Shown: piece by piece, positions 35,514 through 44,909 of the stretch
Layout of the letters: each line of letters begins with the position of its first letter
Position numbering within the stretch: the first letter of the stretch is position 1
Assembly (NCBI GenBank): GCA_003212795.1
Contig: QCOV01000003.1
Span: forward strand, 137,001-201,000
Source: OCS116 cluster bacterium AG-435-F03
Lineage (GTDB): Bacteria; Pseudomonadota; Alphaproteobacteria; MED-G09
Reading direction: 5' to 3'
Length of the DNA stretch: 64,000 bases
Notes under the pieces: model-generated
The model's input: the letters and a program-made list of their open reading frames with translations, nothing else
Told to the model about the DNA's origin: nothing
The model's database searches: none
Program-made: the position numbers and the translations under genes

Positions 35514-36911
35514 TTATGCTCCTTGTGTTTGTTGTTTTTTCAGATCTATTTCTCGTCTAATCTCTTCTTGTTTTTCCTGCGTAATCGGATAATTACGAAT
35601 ACATAAGATTGTCAAAAGAAGGAATAGAGGCAAACCAAAACAGAATAATATTTTTAGTCCTAAAATTTGTTCAGGACTATTTATTGCTCCAGGTGTACTA
35701 TCAAAACCAATGAGATCCAAATATGTAAAAGCAAAAAATGGAGCAATAGCAATTGCCATCTTTGTTATAAATGACCATGCAGCAAAAAATTGTGCTGCCC
35801 TATCTTCGCCTGTTAGGTGAGTATCATAATCTATAACATCAGCCTTCATAGCATGGGGGATAAGATGAAATGTTGAACCTGCAAGTCCAGCAATAAATGT
35901 GATTGGAAACATCCAATAATAATCACCTTCACCCAAAAAGAAATAACATGGTTGTAAAAAAGTAAATACTAATAAACCAATTTTCCAGGCATTATGTTTT
36001 CCTATTGTTTTTGATAACCAGAGCCAGAAGGGAATGCCTAAAAGATTGGCAACGTAATAAAATACGAAATATAAAATACCCTGCTCTTCTTCACCTGTTA
36101 CGCCTCTAATGAAGAACATAACTGTCAAAGTTGAAAGCGTTACTCCCAAATAATTAAAAAAGTAAGCAAAAATTAATTGTCTAAAAGCCTTATTCTTCCA
36201 CATAGCCACTAAGCCTTCTTTCAAAGACCCTTGCTTAACTTGATAATCCATTCTTTCAGGAACATTGAAAACTGATAAGCAAATCGTAATTGGAATAACG
36301 ATGAGAAGGCAAAATCCAATAATAATAATTGTTTCTTCAGCACCCCCAAATGCAAATAAGAATAAAGCAATGGCAGGTAAAAATTTTGAAATTGCATTGC
36401 CAAATGTTCCAATAAACATTCTCCAACCCACTATTGTTGATCGCTCATTATAATCAGATGATAATTCTGCTGCCCATGAATAGTAAGGAATAAATAGCAT
36501 ACTCCAACCAAACCAAAGCACTAAAAACCAAAATAATAAATAATGCCCACCTGCTCCCAAATTAAAGGAAAGAAAATCCAAATTAAAAGGAACCCATTCC
36601 CATGAGCTTTCAGGAAAGAAAATTTTATATGTCGCCAACATTAAAAGTGGCATTGAGAAAAACATCCAAATACGTCTTCTTCCCCAGCGCGTATCCGTTC
36701 TATCACTTAAGAATCCTATTAAAGGATCTGTGACGGCATCAAAAGATCTTGCCAGAAGCATTACCAAAGCAACTACAGCAAAATCAAGACCTAAATCAGA
36801 GACATAATAATTTGGAATAAAAGCTAATAAAGGTAGAGAGGCTATTGATAGAGGCATCTCGCTTAAACCATAGAAAAACAGAGTTTTTTTAGGTAATTTT
36901 TTTTTGGTCAT
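35514..36911 (-). CDS. MFS carrier, GPH (MelB-like) family
   Basis: A 12-helix inner-membrane symporter of 465 residues. The signature ARSFDAVTDPLIGFLSDRTD and the loop RWGRRRIWMF identify the glycoside-pentoside-hexuronide:cation family, whose members also carry non-sugar substrates. The later VIDYDTHLTGEDRAAQFF is also typical. It lies between the Rieske gene (16 bases upstream) and the NTF2-like gene (1 base), so it most likely imports the substrate of this oxygenase module. Specific substrate unknown. Confidence 0.9.
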   Translation of the reverse strand: MTKKKLPKKTLFFYGLSEMPLSIASLPLLAFIPNYYVSDLGLDFAVVALVMLLARSFDAVTDPLIGFLSDRTDTRWGRRRIWMFFSMPLLMLATYKIFFPESSWEWVPFNLDFLSFNLGAGGHYLLFWFLVLWFGWSMLFIPYYSWAAELSSDYNERSTIVGWRMFIGTFGNAISKFLPAIALFLFAFGGAEETIIIIGFCLLIVIPITICLSVFNVPERMDYQVKQGSLKEGLVAMWKNKAFRQLIFAYFFNYLGVTLSTLTVMFFIRGVTGEEEQGILYFVFYYVANLLGIPFWLWLSKTIGKHNAWKIGLLVFTFLQPCYFFLGEGDYYWMFPITFIAGLAGSTFHLIPHAMKADVIDYDTHLTGEDRAAQFFAAWSFITKMAIAIAPFFAFTYLDLIGFDSTPGAINSPEQILGLKILFCFGLPLFLLLTILCIRNYPITQEKQEEIRREIDLKKQQTQGA

Positions 36912-36927
36912 TATTAATCTTTAACAC

Positions 36928-38301
36928 TTATGATGAATTACTTACTTTTGACCATAAAGATTTATCACTTAACCAGTTGTCAACCCAGTCATGAAAATGC
37001 TGAACTCTTTCTTCATCTTTACTTAAAATTGCTTTATCAAAACCTCTTGAATGCATTCCGGCCTGCATATCATTTAGATAATGAATATCTTGGTCTATCG
37101 TAACAGTCATTGAATTTCTACCCTCTATAACATCTTGCCTTGTAAAGACTTCATGCTCAACGCGTGTATCGGAATATGAATAATCATATGAACCCGGTAA
37201 AAGCTCAAGACCCTTATCCTTATCACGTATCTTATCTTCTGGAATCATCAAGCTATATTTTGTGAAGATACACTTATTTGGATCGGCGCCATGAGGTCTT
37301 GGGCCAAAGATCCATAATCTCTCAGCATGAATGGTCATGAAGATATTAGGAAATATGTCATATTGAAAAACATCTGAAACTTGTTCATCAGATAGCTCTG
37401 AATAATCAAAGCCAAGTTTTTTTCCTATAATTCTTTTTTGTTTTTGAACTGCATTTCTAATGTCTGGAACTTTACCGTTAAAATCCTCAGGATCTAATTC
37501 TAATCCTATTAAGTATTGTTTCATGTAATCTGGCGGTTCTTCAGGCATATCATATCTTGGATTCATAACAGGACTCTCGACCCAAGTATGTGAATGACCA
37601 AAAGGCCATAGATAATTTTGAGCATCACAGCAATCTACAAAGCTAGCATGTTGAGGGTGAATAAAATCAACATGATATTGTTCTAAAAAATTATCTCTAG
37701 CTGTTTTCCAGTTCGTATCTAGAGTCACACTTTGATGTTTAACAAGTTCCATATTTTCAAAATGATATGGATTAAGTTGGTCCATTATGGTTCCAAGGAA
37801 AGTTTTAAGTGGGGCTGGATTATCACTCATGTTAATAAATACGAGACCTGCCCATACATCAACATTTACCTCTTTAAGGGATTTTTCTTTTTTACAAACG
37901 CCACCTTCAAATAATTCCTCATCAGGGACCTTTTTAAGCTCACCATCCAAACCATAAGTCCATCCATGATAAGGACAGGAAATTTGTTTTACCCAACCAG
38001 AATCTTCAGTGAAAATTTTATTTCCTCTGTGCTGACAAGTATTATAAAAGGCCGAAATATTATTATTATCATTTAATGTGATAATTATTGACTCTCTTCC
38101 AATATCATAAATAAAAAAATCACCGGGTTCCTTTAAGTCGGTTAAAACGCCGGCAAATAACCAGCATTGAGTCCATAGCCTTTCCCATTCTTTATTCATA
38201 AACTCATTAGATGTATACCTATCACTACTCAAAGTTGCATTACATTGAGGATCTGCACTAATTTCTTCAGAAAAATTTATAGGATCAAATTTTTGTGGCA
38301 A
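36928..38301 (-). CDS. Rieske non-heme iron oxygenase, alpha subunit (module 3)
   Basis: A 457-residue alpha subunit. The Rieske site is C89-x-H91 and C109-x2-H112; iron site DNFLEQYHVDFIH has H210, H215 and E207 at the bridging position. The shared insert is present (DIRNAVQKQKRI, EQVSDVFQY, DIFPN), so it groups with modules 1 and 2. Its operon adds a GPH carrier and an NTF2-like protein downstream. It is divergent from the ABM-MBL pair across a 119-base AT-rich gap. Confidence 0.9.
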   Translation of the reverse strand: MPQKFDPINFSEEISADPQCNATLSSDRYTSNEFMNKEWERLWTQCWLFAGVLTDLKEPGDFFIYDIGRESIIITLNDNNNISAFYNTCQHRGNKIFTEDSGWVKQISCPYHGWTYGLDGELKKVPDEELFEGGVCKKEKSLKEVNVDVWAGLVFINMSDNPAPLKTFLGTIMDQLNPYHFENMELVKHQSVTLDTNWKTARDNFLEQYHVDFIHPQHASFVDCCDAQNYLWPFGHSHTWVESPVMNPRYDMPEEPPDYMKQYLIGLELDPEDFNGKVPDIRNAVQKQKRIIGKKLGFDYSELSDEQVSDVFQYDIFPNIFMTIHAERLWIFGPRPHGADPNKCIFTKYSLMIPEDKIRDKDKGLELLPGSYDYSYSDTRVEHEVFTRQDVIEGRNSMTVTIDQDIHYLNDMQAGMHSRGFDKAILSKDEERVQHFHDWVDNWLSDKSLWSKVSNSS

Positions 38302-38420
38302 TGTTTCCCCCTAAAAAACATCTCAATATTATCTAAAAAAAATAATAGTACAAATTGAAAAATAAAATTGTTTACATATATAATTTAAATATACAGAATT
38401 ACTTAACTTTGGAGGGTTTA

Positions 38421-38720
38421 ATGATAGTAGTTAATGCAATAATGAAAACAAATGATAATAATTTTGAAACTATAAAAAATGCAGTAAAAGAATTAGAAAT
38501 TAGGACAAGAGAAGAGGATGGGTGTCTAGATTACGCTTTTAGTGTTGAGCTTCATAGTGACAGAATTATTAGAATTACTGAATTATGGGAAAACCTTCAA
38601 TCTTTAAAAGATCACTTAAAAACTGAACATGTAGCCCATTTTGTTGGATCGCTGTCTGATGATCCACCAGAAACAGATGCAAAATTTTATGAGGCCAACC
38701 AAATCGATTACCCTGGTTAA
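38421..38720 (+). CDS. ABM-domain protein (second copy)
   Basis: A 99-residue ABM-fold protein: IVVNAIMKTND at the N terminus, then TREEDGCLDYAFSVEL and IIRITELWENLQSLKDHL. The start at ATG 38421 is chosen because GGAGGG lies directly upstream; a longer frame would add 22 poorly conserved residues. It resembles the protein at 32302 and is followed by an MBL-fold hydrolase after one base. Role unknown; cofactor-free oxidation or small-molecule binding are options. Confidence 0.8.
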   Translation: MIVVNAIMKTNDNNFETIKNAVKELEIRTREEDGCLDYAFSVELHSDRIIRITELWENLQSLKDHLKTEHVAHFVGSLSDDPPETDAKFYEANQIDYPG

Positions 38721-38721
38721 A

Positions 38722-39597
38722 ATGAATAGTAAAATAAGTAGCTGGAATATTGGTGATGTTAAAATTACTAGAATAATTGAAGCTGAAAGAGCTGGGCCAA
38801 TGTTTGTTGTTCCAGATGCAGTGCCTGAAGAAATTTTAAAAATGCCTTGGTTACAACCTCACTTCTCTGATAGCGAGGGAAACACAATTGTTAGCATTCA
38901 TGCACTTGTTATTGAAACTAGTGAAAAATGTATAATCGTAGATACTTGCTTAGGGAATGATAAGGAAAGACATATCCCTCAATGGAATATGTTACAAACA
39001 AAATTTTTAGAGGATTTAAATAAAGCTGGATACTCAGTTGATCAAATTGATACAGTCCTATGCACACATATGCATACTGACCATGTTGGTTGGAATACAA
39101 TCTTAGTTAATGATAAATGGGAACCAACTTTTAAAAAAGCAGATTATCTGTTTGGACAAAAAGAATGGGAATATACTGAGAAACAACTTGGTGATCATAG
39201 ATATGCAGAATTTATCAATGACTCTATAATTCCAATTATTGAGTCTGGTTTGGTTAAGTTTGTAGAGATGGATGAGAAAATATGCGAAGGTATTTGGTTA
39301 GAACCAACAATTGGTCATACACCTGGTCATGTTAGTGTTTGTATAGAGTCAAAAGGAGTAAGCGCCGCTATAACAGGTGATTTTTTGCACCACCCATGCC
39401 AAATGGAAAGACTAGACTGGGAATCAAGTGCTGATTGGGATAAAGAACTCGCGAAAAAAACGAGAAGGGAAAAACTTGGAGAATATGCTGACAATAATAT
39501 TTTAGTTTTTGGAACACATTTCGCAACACCATCTGCTGGTTATGTGAAAAGAAAAGATGATCACTTTATATATGAAGTAAAGTATCCGGATAATTAA
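38722..39597 (+). CDS. Metallo-beta-lactamase-fold hydrolase
   Basis: A 291-residue MBL-fold enzyme with the di-metal motif THMHTDHVGWN, later Asp in ITGDFLHHP and His ligands in IGHTPGHVS and FGTHFATP. The pattern is of the AHL-lactonase-like branch, suggesting hydrolysis of a lactone or related ester. The start ATG at 38722 lies one base after the ABM stop; a longer frame overlapping the ABM gene is unlikely. A bidirectional terminator follows 1 base after the stop. Confidence 0.87.
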   Translation: MNSKISSWNIGDVKITRIIEAERAGPMFVVPDAVPEEILKMPWLQPHFSDSEGNTIVSIHALVIETSEKCIIVDTCLGNDKERHIPQWNMLQTKFLEDLNKAGYSVDQIDTVLCTHMHTDHVGWNTILVNDKWEPTFKKADYLFGQKEWEYTEKQLGDHRYAEFINDSIIPIIESGLVKFVEMDEKICEGIWLEPTIGHTPGHVSVCIESKGVSAAITGDFLHHPCQMERLDWESSADWDKELAKKTRREKLGEYADNNILVFGTHFATPSAGYVKRKDDHFIYEVKYPDN

Positions 39598-39622
39598 AAA
39601 AGGCCCTATCAAAGGGCCTTTT
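39598..39622. terminator. Bidirectional Rho-independent terminator
   Basis: Stem AAAAGGCCC (39598-39606) pairs perfectly with GGGCCTTTT (39614-39622) around a 7-base loop TATCAAA. The A and T tracts make it work in both directions, for the MBL gene (+) and the convergent TonB receptor gene (-). It is the clearest terminator in the window. Confidence 0.9.
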
Positions 39623-39642
39623 CAAATTAATTATATTTTAGA

Positions 39643-41817
39643 CTAAAAATTATAAGTTAAACTTGCAGATAACATTCTTGGATGTCCATGAGTTCCAATA
39701 ATATAAAAAGGATCAGTCATATTATTGACACCATCTAAAGCGCCTCCGGCTCCAAGATTTACCCAATTTTCTAGATCGGTATAATAATTTTCATCTGTTA
39801 GATTTTCGCCATGAATCATAAATTCCCAATTACCAGATCTAATACCAGTAGTTAAATTAAGTGTATAATAACTTGGGTTATCTATAGCATTTTGAGGAGG
39901 CATACTCATGCTTGGTCCTCTTCTATTATATTGAAAGTCAGCAACAAACTCCATACCATTATCAAGCGGTCTCGCATAGTTTGCTGCAAGCGCAACGCCA
40001 TTATCAATAGAACCAGAAGGAGTTTGACCGCTAACATCAACTCCTGAAATAATTGTGCCATTATCCCATTCAGCTTCAAGTGTGCCAAACGCTGCTGCTA
40101 ATGTTAAATATTCAGTAGCTTGATATGCTACCTCAAGCTCAAATCCAACATTCTCAGAGTCTCCTGTATTATCTATAGATTCAAATGGCCCTGTAGCTGA
40201 TTGAACTATGGTTGTGAAAAGTCGATCTTCATAATCAATCATAAATGCAGCCATTGAAAAATTGCCTCTTCCTTCCATAAAAGAACCTTTCCAACCAAGC
40301 TCATATTGTATAGCCTCTTCTTTATTATATGTAGATAAAGATGGATTGCCTTGATTATCAAAAGTAACAGGCTCATGTCTTAAACCTCCAGGCTCATAAC
40401 CTTTAGCAACTGTCAAATAAACCATTGAGTCATTTTCTAAAGATCTTGAAATGGATACTCTTGGAAGAACTTCAGTACCGTCAACTTTATTAGCGTGCGG
40501 AAGACCACTTTCTGTAACATTAGCTGGTACAACCTTTTCTCTTTCCCATGAGTCGATTCTTACTCCTAATCCAATTTCCCAAGGGCCAGTTGTATAAGTA
40601 ATGTTACCAAAACCAGCTAAATGAGTAGTTTCTGTATCATCCTGTTTTGCTGGTACTGTAAGGTCACAAAAACAAATTACTGTACCTGGACCAAATCTTG
40701 TTGTGGCTCTTTCTACCCATTCCATATTTGATGTATAAAGTCCCATTTGCCATTGTAAATTACTATCCGTTGTTGATGTAAGACGAATTTCTTGAGTCAT
40801 AGCTTCAAAAGTTTCATCTTGACGAGCGTCTAACCATAATTCTGGTTGAAGATCAACATCAGTAAGTCTTTTAGCTTCGGTATCGGTATAAGAAGATATA
40901 GAAGTCAAATCAAAACCATCAAACTCCCAAACTAGCTCTAAATGAGCACCGATCGTTTCTTTGTCATTATTAGATGGAGTATCAATATCATTTATGAATG
41001 GATATTCAAAGTTCGGAGGAGTACCTCTTTCTAATGCCCAGTTATTATTTGGACCATCATATTGATTTGATCTTATAGAAGCATAAAGAGATAGATTATC
41101 AGAAATTGGTCCGGCTATTGATAGTCGGCCTCCACTTTCTTCATAACCAGCTACGCTGTCGTCATTTGTACTTGGATTATACATAAAGCCATCGTCTTCT
41201 CTTGAAAAAGCAAATAATCTTATCGCCCAATCATCTCCAATTGGAATATTAATAGAGCCCTCAATATCAATCGAATTTTGTTCACCAACCATTAATTTCA
41301 ATCGGCCTGATGTTTCGTCTGGAGATGGTCTTGTACTTATAAACTTAATAGCACCACCAATATTACTTCCACCATATAATACACCTTGGGGTCCCTTTAA
41401 GATTTCAATTCTATCTAAATCACCAAATCTTGAAGTTGCATCACCAAAAAGTTGAATATCGTCAAGATAAAAACCTACACCCTGAGTTAAACTAAATGCG
41501 CCAAGGCCTCTCATTGTTACATTTGGCCATCCATCTGTCCTTGTATTAAGATTGAAGTTAGGAACTGTCATTCCAATCTTATCAAGAGTTTTCATATTAT
41601 GCTGTGTAATAGTATCTCCTGATATGGCCACAACAGATTCAGGAATATCCAAAAGGCTTTCCTCTCTTTTTCTTGCAGTCACAACTATCTCTTCAAGACT
41701 AGAACTTGAAATATTATTATTATTTGACGAACTAGATTGAATATCACCTTCGTCAGCGATAACATTACTTGTACTAATTAAAAAACAAGCAATAAGAAAA
41801 ACATATACTTTTTTCAT
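39643..41817 (-). CDS. TonB-dependent receptor
   Basis: Outer-membrane active transporter of 724 residues. Signal peptide about 1-21 (ending VIA), then a Ser/Asn-rich linker, a TonB-box-like LEEIVVTARKREESLLDIPES (about 41-61), the plug domain with DIQLFGDATSRFGDLDRIEILKGPQG, and a 22-strand barrel ending SLTYNF. This is the sphingomonad-type receptor layout often linked to uptake of hydrophobic or plant-derived compounds rather than siderophores. It is divergent from the Rieske-SDR-DLH operon, across a 191-base gap, and probably brings in its substrate. Confidence 0.94.
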   Translation of the reverse strand: MKKVYVFLIACFLISTSNVIADEGDIQSSSSNNNNISSSSLEEIVVTARKREESLLDIPESVVAISGDTITQHNMKTLDKIGMTVPNFNLNTRTDGWPNVTMRGLGAFSLTQGVGFYLDDIQLFGDATSRFGDLDRIEILKGPQGVLYGGSNIGGAIKFISTRPSPDETSGRLKLMVGEQNSIDIEGSINIPIGDDWAIRLFAFSREDDGFMYNPSTNDDSVAGYEESGGRLSIAGPISDNLSLYASIRSNQYDGPNNNWALERGTPPNFEYPFINDIDTPSNNDKETIGAHLELVWEFDGFDLTSISSYTDTEAKRLTDVDLQPELWLDARQDETFEAMTQEIRLTSTTDSNLQWQMGLYTSNMEWVERATTRFGPGTVICFCDLTVPAKQDDTETTHLAGFGNITYTTGPWEIGLGVRIDSWEREKVVPANVTESGLPHANKVDGTEVLPRVSISRSLENDSMVYLTVAKGYEPGGLRHEPVTFDNQGNPSLSTYNKEEAIQYELGWKGSFMEGRGNFSMAAFMIDYEDRLFTTIVQSATGPFESIDNTGDSENVGFELEVAYQATEYLTLAAAFGTLEAEWDNGTIISGVDVSGQTPSGSIDNGVALAANYARPLDNGMEFVADFQYNRRGPSMSMPPQNAIDNPSYYTLNLTTGIRSGNWEFMIHGENLTDENYYTDLENWVNLGAGGALDGVNNMTDPFYIIGTHGHPRMLSASLTYNF

Positions 41818-41909
41818 AAATCCTCTCCCACATTATGTTTAAATGAAGATATAGATAAAATAATTAATTTGAAGTAAAAATTATTTTTTTGTAAAAAATA
41901 CAAGAATAT

Positions 41910-41938
41910 TGACGATTTTTTGTAAATAAATCATAATT
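41910..41938 (+). promoter_or_regulatory. Sigma70-type promoter for the Rieske operon (module 4)
   Basis: TTGACG (41910-41915) and CATAAT (41933-41938) are 17 bases apart, each matching 5 of 6 consensus positions, about 70 bases before the oxygenase start. The intervening leader ends with TTAGGGGG, a ribosome-binding site. Inferred by consensus only. Confidence 0.45.
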
Positions 41939-42008
41939 TTGAAAATTATCATTTAGAATAAGCAAATATTAATATATCGTCATTTATGAAATTAGGGGGC
42001 TTAATTTA

Positions 42009-43397
42009 ATGAGTGAACTTAAAAACCTGAAGCCTGGTGAGGCAAGATGTCCAGACCATCCATCTACTAAAGAATTGGTAAGTAGAGATTGTACTGGAGC
42101 GCCTGATGCTATTCTTGAGGAATCTTATGAATTCATTGGAGATGCAGATATACCTTTTGAAAGATATATTTCAAAAGATTTTGCACAGGAAGAAAATAAT
42201 AAAATGTGGTCTAAAGTCTGGCAGTGGGCTTGTCATGTAGACCATATACCTGAAGTAGGTGATTATTATGTTTATGATGTTGCTGATTTATCAGCAGTAA
42301 TTGTCCGATCAAATAATAATGAAATAAAAGCATATTATAATTCATGTCTACATAGAGGAACTCAATTAAAGCCATCAGGTACTTCTGGCGTATGCAAAGA
42401 ACTTAAATGCCCTTTTCATGGCTGGACATGGTCCCTTTCTGGTAAATTAGAATACCTTCCTTGTGATTGGGATTTTCCTCATGTCGATAAGGAAGAGTAT
42501 AATCTTCCAGAACTAAAATGCGATACATGGGGCGGGTTTGTTTTTATAAATTTTGACCAAAATGCTAACCCTTTAAATGATTATTTAGGTGTCTTACCTG
42601 AACATTTTAAAAACTGGAATCTTGAAGATAGGTATATTGAAACACATGTCACAAAAAAACTTCCATGCAATTGGAAGGCGGCAGCGGAAGCTTTTTTAGA
42701 GGCATATCATGTGCTTGAAACTCATTCTGAAGGTGTTTATACCGCAGGTGATGCCAATGCAGATTATGATATTTTTGGTGATCATGTCTCACGCTTTATT
42801 CATACAATAGGGTATACAAGCCCACATATTGTTGAAAATAGACCAAGTCAACAAGAGATTTTGGATATTTTATTAGGAAGAAAACTCGATGATAATTCAG
42901 GAACAGTTAAAGTTCCTGAAGGTAGTACTGCTCGAGAAGTATATGCTAGAATTGTACAGGAGGAGATGGGAGAAAAATATAAATCAGATTTTTCACATCT
43001 TACTGTTACTGAGACTATAGATTCAATTGAATATTTTGTTTTCCCTAACGCTTTCTTTTTTCCAGGTCTTCAACTTCCCATGGTTTATAGATTTAGACCA
43101 GATGGAGTAGATCATGCAATTTTTGATTTATTATTTTTAAGACCTAAAGTAGAGGGTGAAGATCATCCACTTCCGCCAGAACCACATTATCTGGATATTG
43201 ATGATAGCTATACATTATGTGAAGGAACTGGTTATCTTGGAGCAGTATATGATCAAGACACTAATAACCTTCTTTCTCAAACTAGAGGATTTAAAGCTAG
43301 CCCTAAGGGAGCTCAGACTCTTGGAAATTATCAAGAATCTAGAGCAAGACATTTACATCAAATAGTTGACAAATATATTAACCAAACAAAAAATTAA
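42009..43397 (+). CDS. Rieske non-heme iron oxygenase, alpha subunit (module 4)
   Basis: A 462-residue alpha subunit, the most divergent of the four. It has a 45-residue N-terminal extension, Rieske site C113-x-H115 and C134-x2-H137 (with an extra Cys129 in the intervening loop), and iron site AFLEAYHVLETH with H234, H239 and E231 at the bridging position. It lacks the QKQKR-type insert of the other three. It leads an operon with an SDR, a dienelactone-hydrolase-like enzyme, a glyoxalase-II-like hydrolase and an MFS carrier, and is divergent from the TonB receptor. Confidence 0.9.
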   Translation: MSELKNLKPGEARCPDHPSTKELVSRDCTGAPDAILEESYEFIGDADIPFERYISKDFAQEENNKMWSKVWQWACHVDHIPEVGDYYVYDVADLSAVIVRSNNNEIKAYYNSCLHRGTQLKPSGTSGVCKELKCPFHGWTWSLSGKLEYLPCDWDFPHVDKEEYNLPELKCDTWGGFVFINFDQNANPLNDYLGVLPEHFKNWNLEDRYIETHVTKKLPCNWKAAAEAFLEAYHVLETHSEGVYTAGDANADYDIFGDHVSRFIHTIGYTSPHIVENRPSQQEILDILLGRKLDDNSGTVKVPEGSTAREVYARIVQEEMGEKYKSDFSHLTVTETIDSIEYFVFPNAFFFPGLQLPMVYRFRPDGVDHAIFDLLFLRPKVEGEDHPLPPEPHYLDIDDSYTLCEGTGYLGAVYDQDTNNLLSQTRGFKASPKGAQTLGNYQESRARHLHQIVDKYINQTKN

Positions 43398-43415
43398 TTT
43401 AATTAGGAGAACAAT

Positions 43416-44186
43416 ATGACAGGACGACTTGAAAACAAGGTTGCAATAATAACTGGAGCAGCTATGGGCTTAGGCGCAGCAGATGCAACATTATTTGCTA
43501 AAGAAGGCGCAAAAGTTATACTTACCGATGTTGCTGCTGATAAAGGTCAAGAGTTAGCTGATAAAATTGGAGCTACTTTTATGCAGCAAGATGTAACGGA
43601 TGAAGAAAGATGGAAAGAAATAATTTCTGATACTGTTAACCTTCACGGTAAATTAGATGTTCTTGTTAATAATGCAGGTATAGTTGAAGTTGGTGATCCA
43701 GAAAATCAAACAACCGAAGAATATAGAAAAACGATGGCCGTTCATATGGATAGCACATTCTTTGGGTGTAAATATTCTATACCAGTAATGGCCGAATCTG
43801 GCGGTGGGTCAATTGTTAACATGTGTTCAATCGCATCCGTACAGGGCGAATCTTATGTTGCCGCTTATTGTGCAGCAAAAGGAGCTATTGAAGCTTATAC
43901 TAGAGCTGTAGCAGTTCATTGTGGTTTAAAGAAAAATGGAGTTAGATGTAATTCTATTCATCCATCAGGAATTATTACTCCCATGGTTGAAAGTGTACCA
44001 GAGAAAATGGAAGCTAAATTTGGCGGTGCACCTAATCAGGATGCTCCAGCAAGCAAGCAAGGTGAACCAAATGACATAGCTTATGCAGCATTATATCTTG
44101 CATCTGATGAATCTAAATTTATGAATGGCGCTCAACTAAGGGTAGATAATGCTATGTCTGTTGCCTCAGGTTCTATGCCAGAATAA
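43416..44186 (+). CDS. SDR-family oxidoreductase
   Basis: A classical short-chain dehydrogenase of 256 residues with cofactor motif TGAAMGLG, NNAG (VLVNNAGIVEVG), and the catalytic triad: Ser in SIASVQG and Y-x3-K in AAYCAAKGA. It resembles cyclohexanol and 3-hydroxysteroid dehydrogenase-type members, and uses NAD(P). A GGAGA site precedes the ATG. It probably oxidises the alcohol made by the upstream oxygenase (18 bases upstream), unlike the other SDR in the window, which lacks the triad. Confidence 0.9.
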   Translation: MTGRLENKVAIITGAAMGLGAADATLFAKEGAKVILTDVAADKGQELADKIGATFMQQDVTDEERWKEIISDTVNLHGKLDVLVNNAGIVEVGDPENQTTEEYRKTMAVHMDSTFFGCKYSIPVMAESGGGSIVNMCSIASVQGESYVAAYCAAKGAIEAYTRAVAVHCGLKKNGVRCNSIHPSGIITPMVESVPEKMEAKFGGAPNQDAPASKQGEPNDIAYAALYLASDESKFMNGAQLRVDNAMSVASGSMPE

Positions 44187-44198
44187 TAGGAGAGTATA

Positions 44199-44906
44199 AT
44201 GAGTCAGCAAATAGATTATTATGATAATGATGTAAGATTAGAGGGCATTTTATTTCCAACTGAAAATCCAGCTAGCAATCCTATTGTACTTGTAGTTCCA
44301 ACATATGCAGGAAGAGATGATTTTACTCTTGAGAAAGCGAAAATGATGAATCAATTAGGTTACTCTGGTTTTGCTGTTGATATGTATGGAGAAGGGAAGA
44401 CAGGCTCTACACCAGAAGAAAATATGGAATTGATGCAGGCTGTCCTTGATGACCGTGAAATGCTTCAAAGAAGAATAAATCTGGCTCATCAAACAGTGAT
44501 TGATCAAGTAGGAGTTAGTGCAAATAAATCAGCTGCAATTGGTTTCTGTTTTGGTGGATTATGTGTTCTTGATCTTGCAAGAACCGGTTCAAGCGTTGCA
44601 GGCGTAGTGTCTTTTCATGGATTATTCAATCCTCCAGGAAATACTGATGGTAATAAAATTAGCTCAAAAATATTAGTTCTTCATGGAAATGATGATCCTA
44701 TGGTTCCTCACGAATCTGTGAATGGCCTAGCTAACGAATTAACAGCTGTAAATGCAGATTGGCAAATTCATGCCTATGGGGGAACATCCCATGCATTTAC
44801 TAATCCTTTAGCAAATGCTCCTGAGGATGGGATGGCGTTTAATGAAAATGCAAATAGAAGATCTTGGGAAGCAATGAGTAATTTTTTAGAAGAGATTTTC
44901 TCATAA
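44199..44906 (+). CDS. Dienelactone hydrolase family protein
   Basis: An alpha/beta-hydrolase of 235 residues in the dienelactone-hydrolase family. Nucleophile elbow GFCFGG gives Cys117 rather than Ser, as in true DLH; the acid is about Asp166 in GNDDPMVP and the base His198 in GGTSHAFTNP. It probably hydrolyses a lactone or ester produced in this operon. A GGAGAG site lies 7 bases upstream. The next gene, a glyoxalase-II-like hydrolase, follows 3 bases later. Confidence 0.9.
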   Translation: MSQQIDYYDNDVRLEGILFPTENPASNPIVLVVPTYAGRDDFTLEKAKMMNQLGYSGFAVDMYGEGKTGSTPEENMELMQAVLDDREMLQRRINLAHQTVIDQVGVSANKSAAIGFCFGGLCVLDLARTGSSVAGVVSFHGLFNPPGNTDGNKISSKILVLHGNDDPMVPHESVNGLANELTAVNADWQIHAYGGTSHAFTNPLANAPEDGMAFNENANRRSWEAMSNFLEEIFS

Positions 44907-44909
44907 GTT

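Noticed and set aside
23490-42008. Shared leader element (TTAGGGG then TTTAATT) before the Rieske genes at 23514 and 42009
   Set aside because: The similarity is mostly the ribosome-binding site in AT-rich sequence; nothing further upstream matches.
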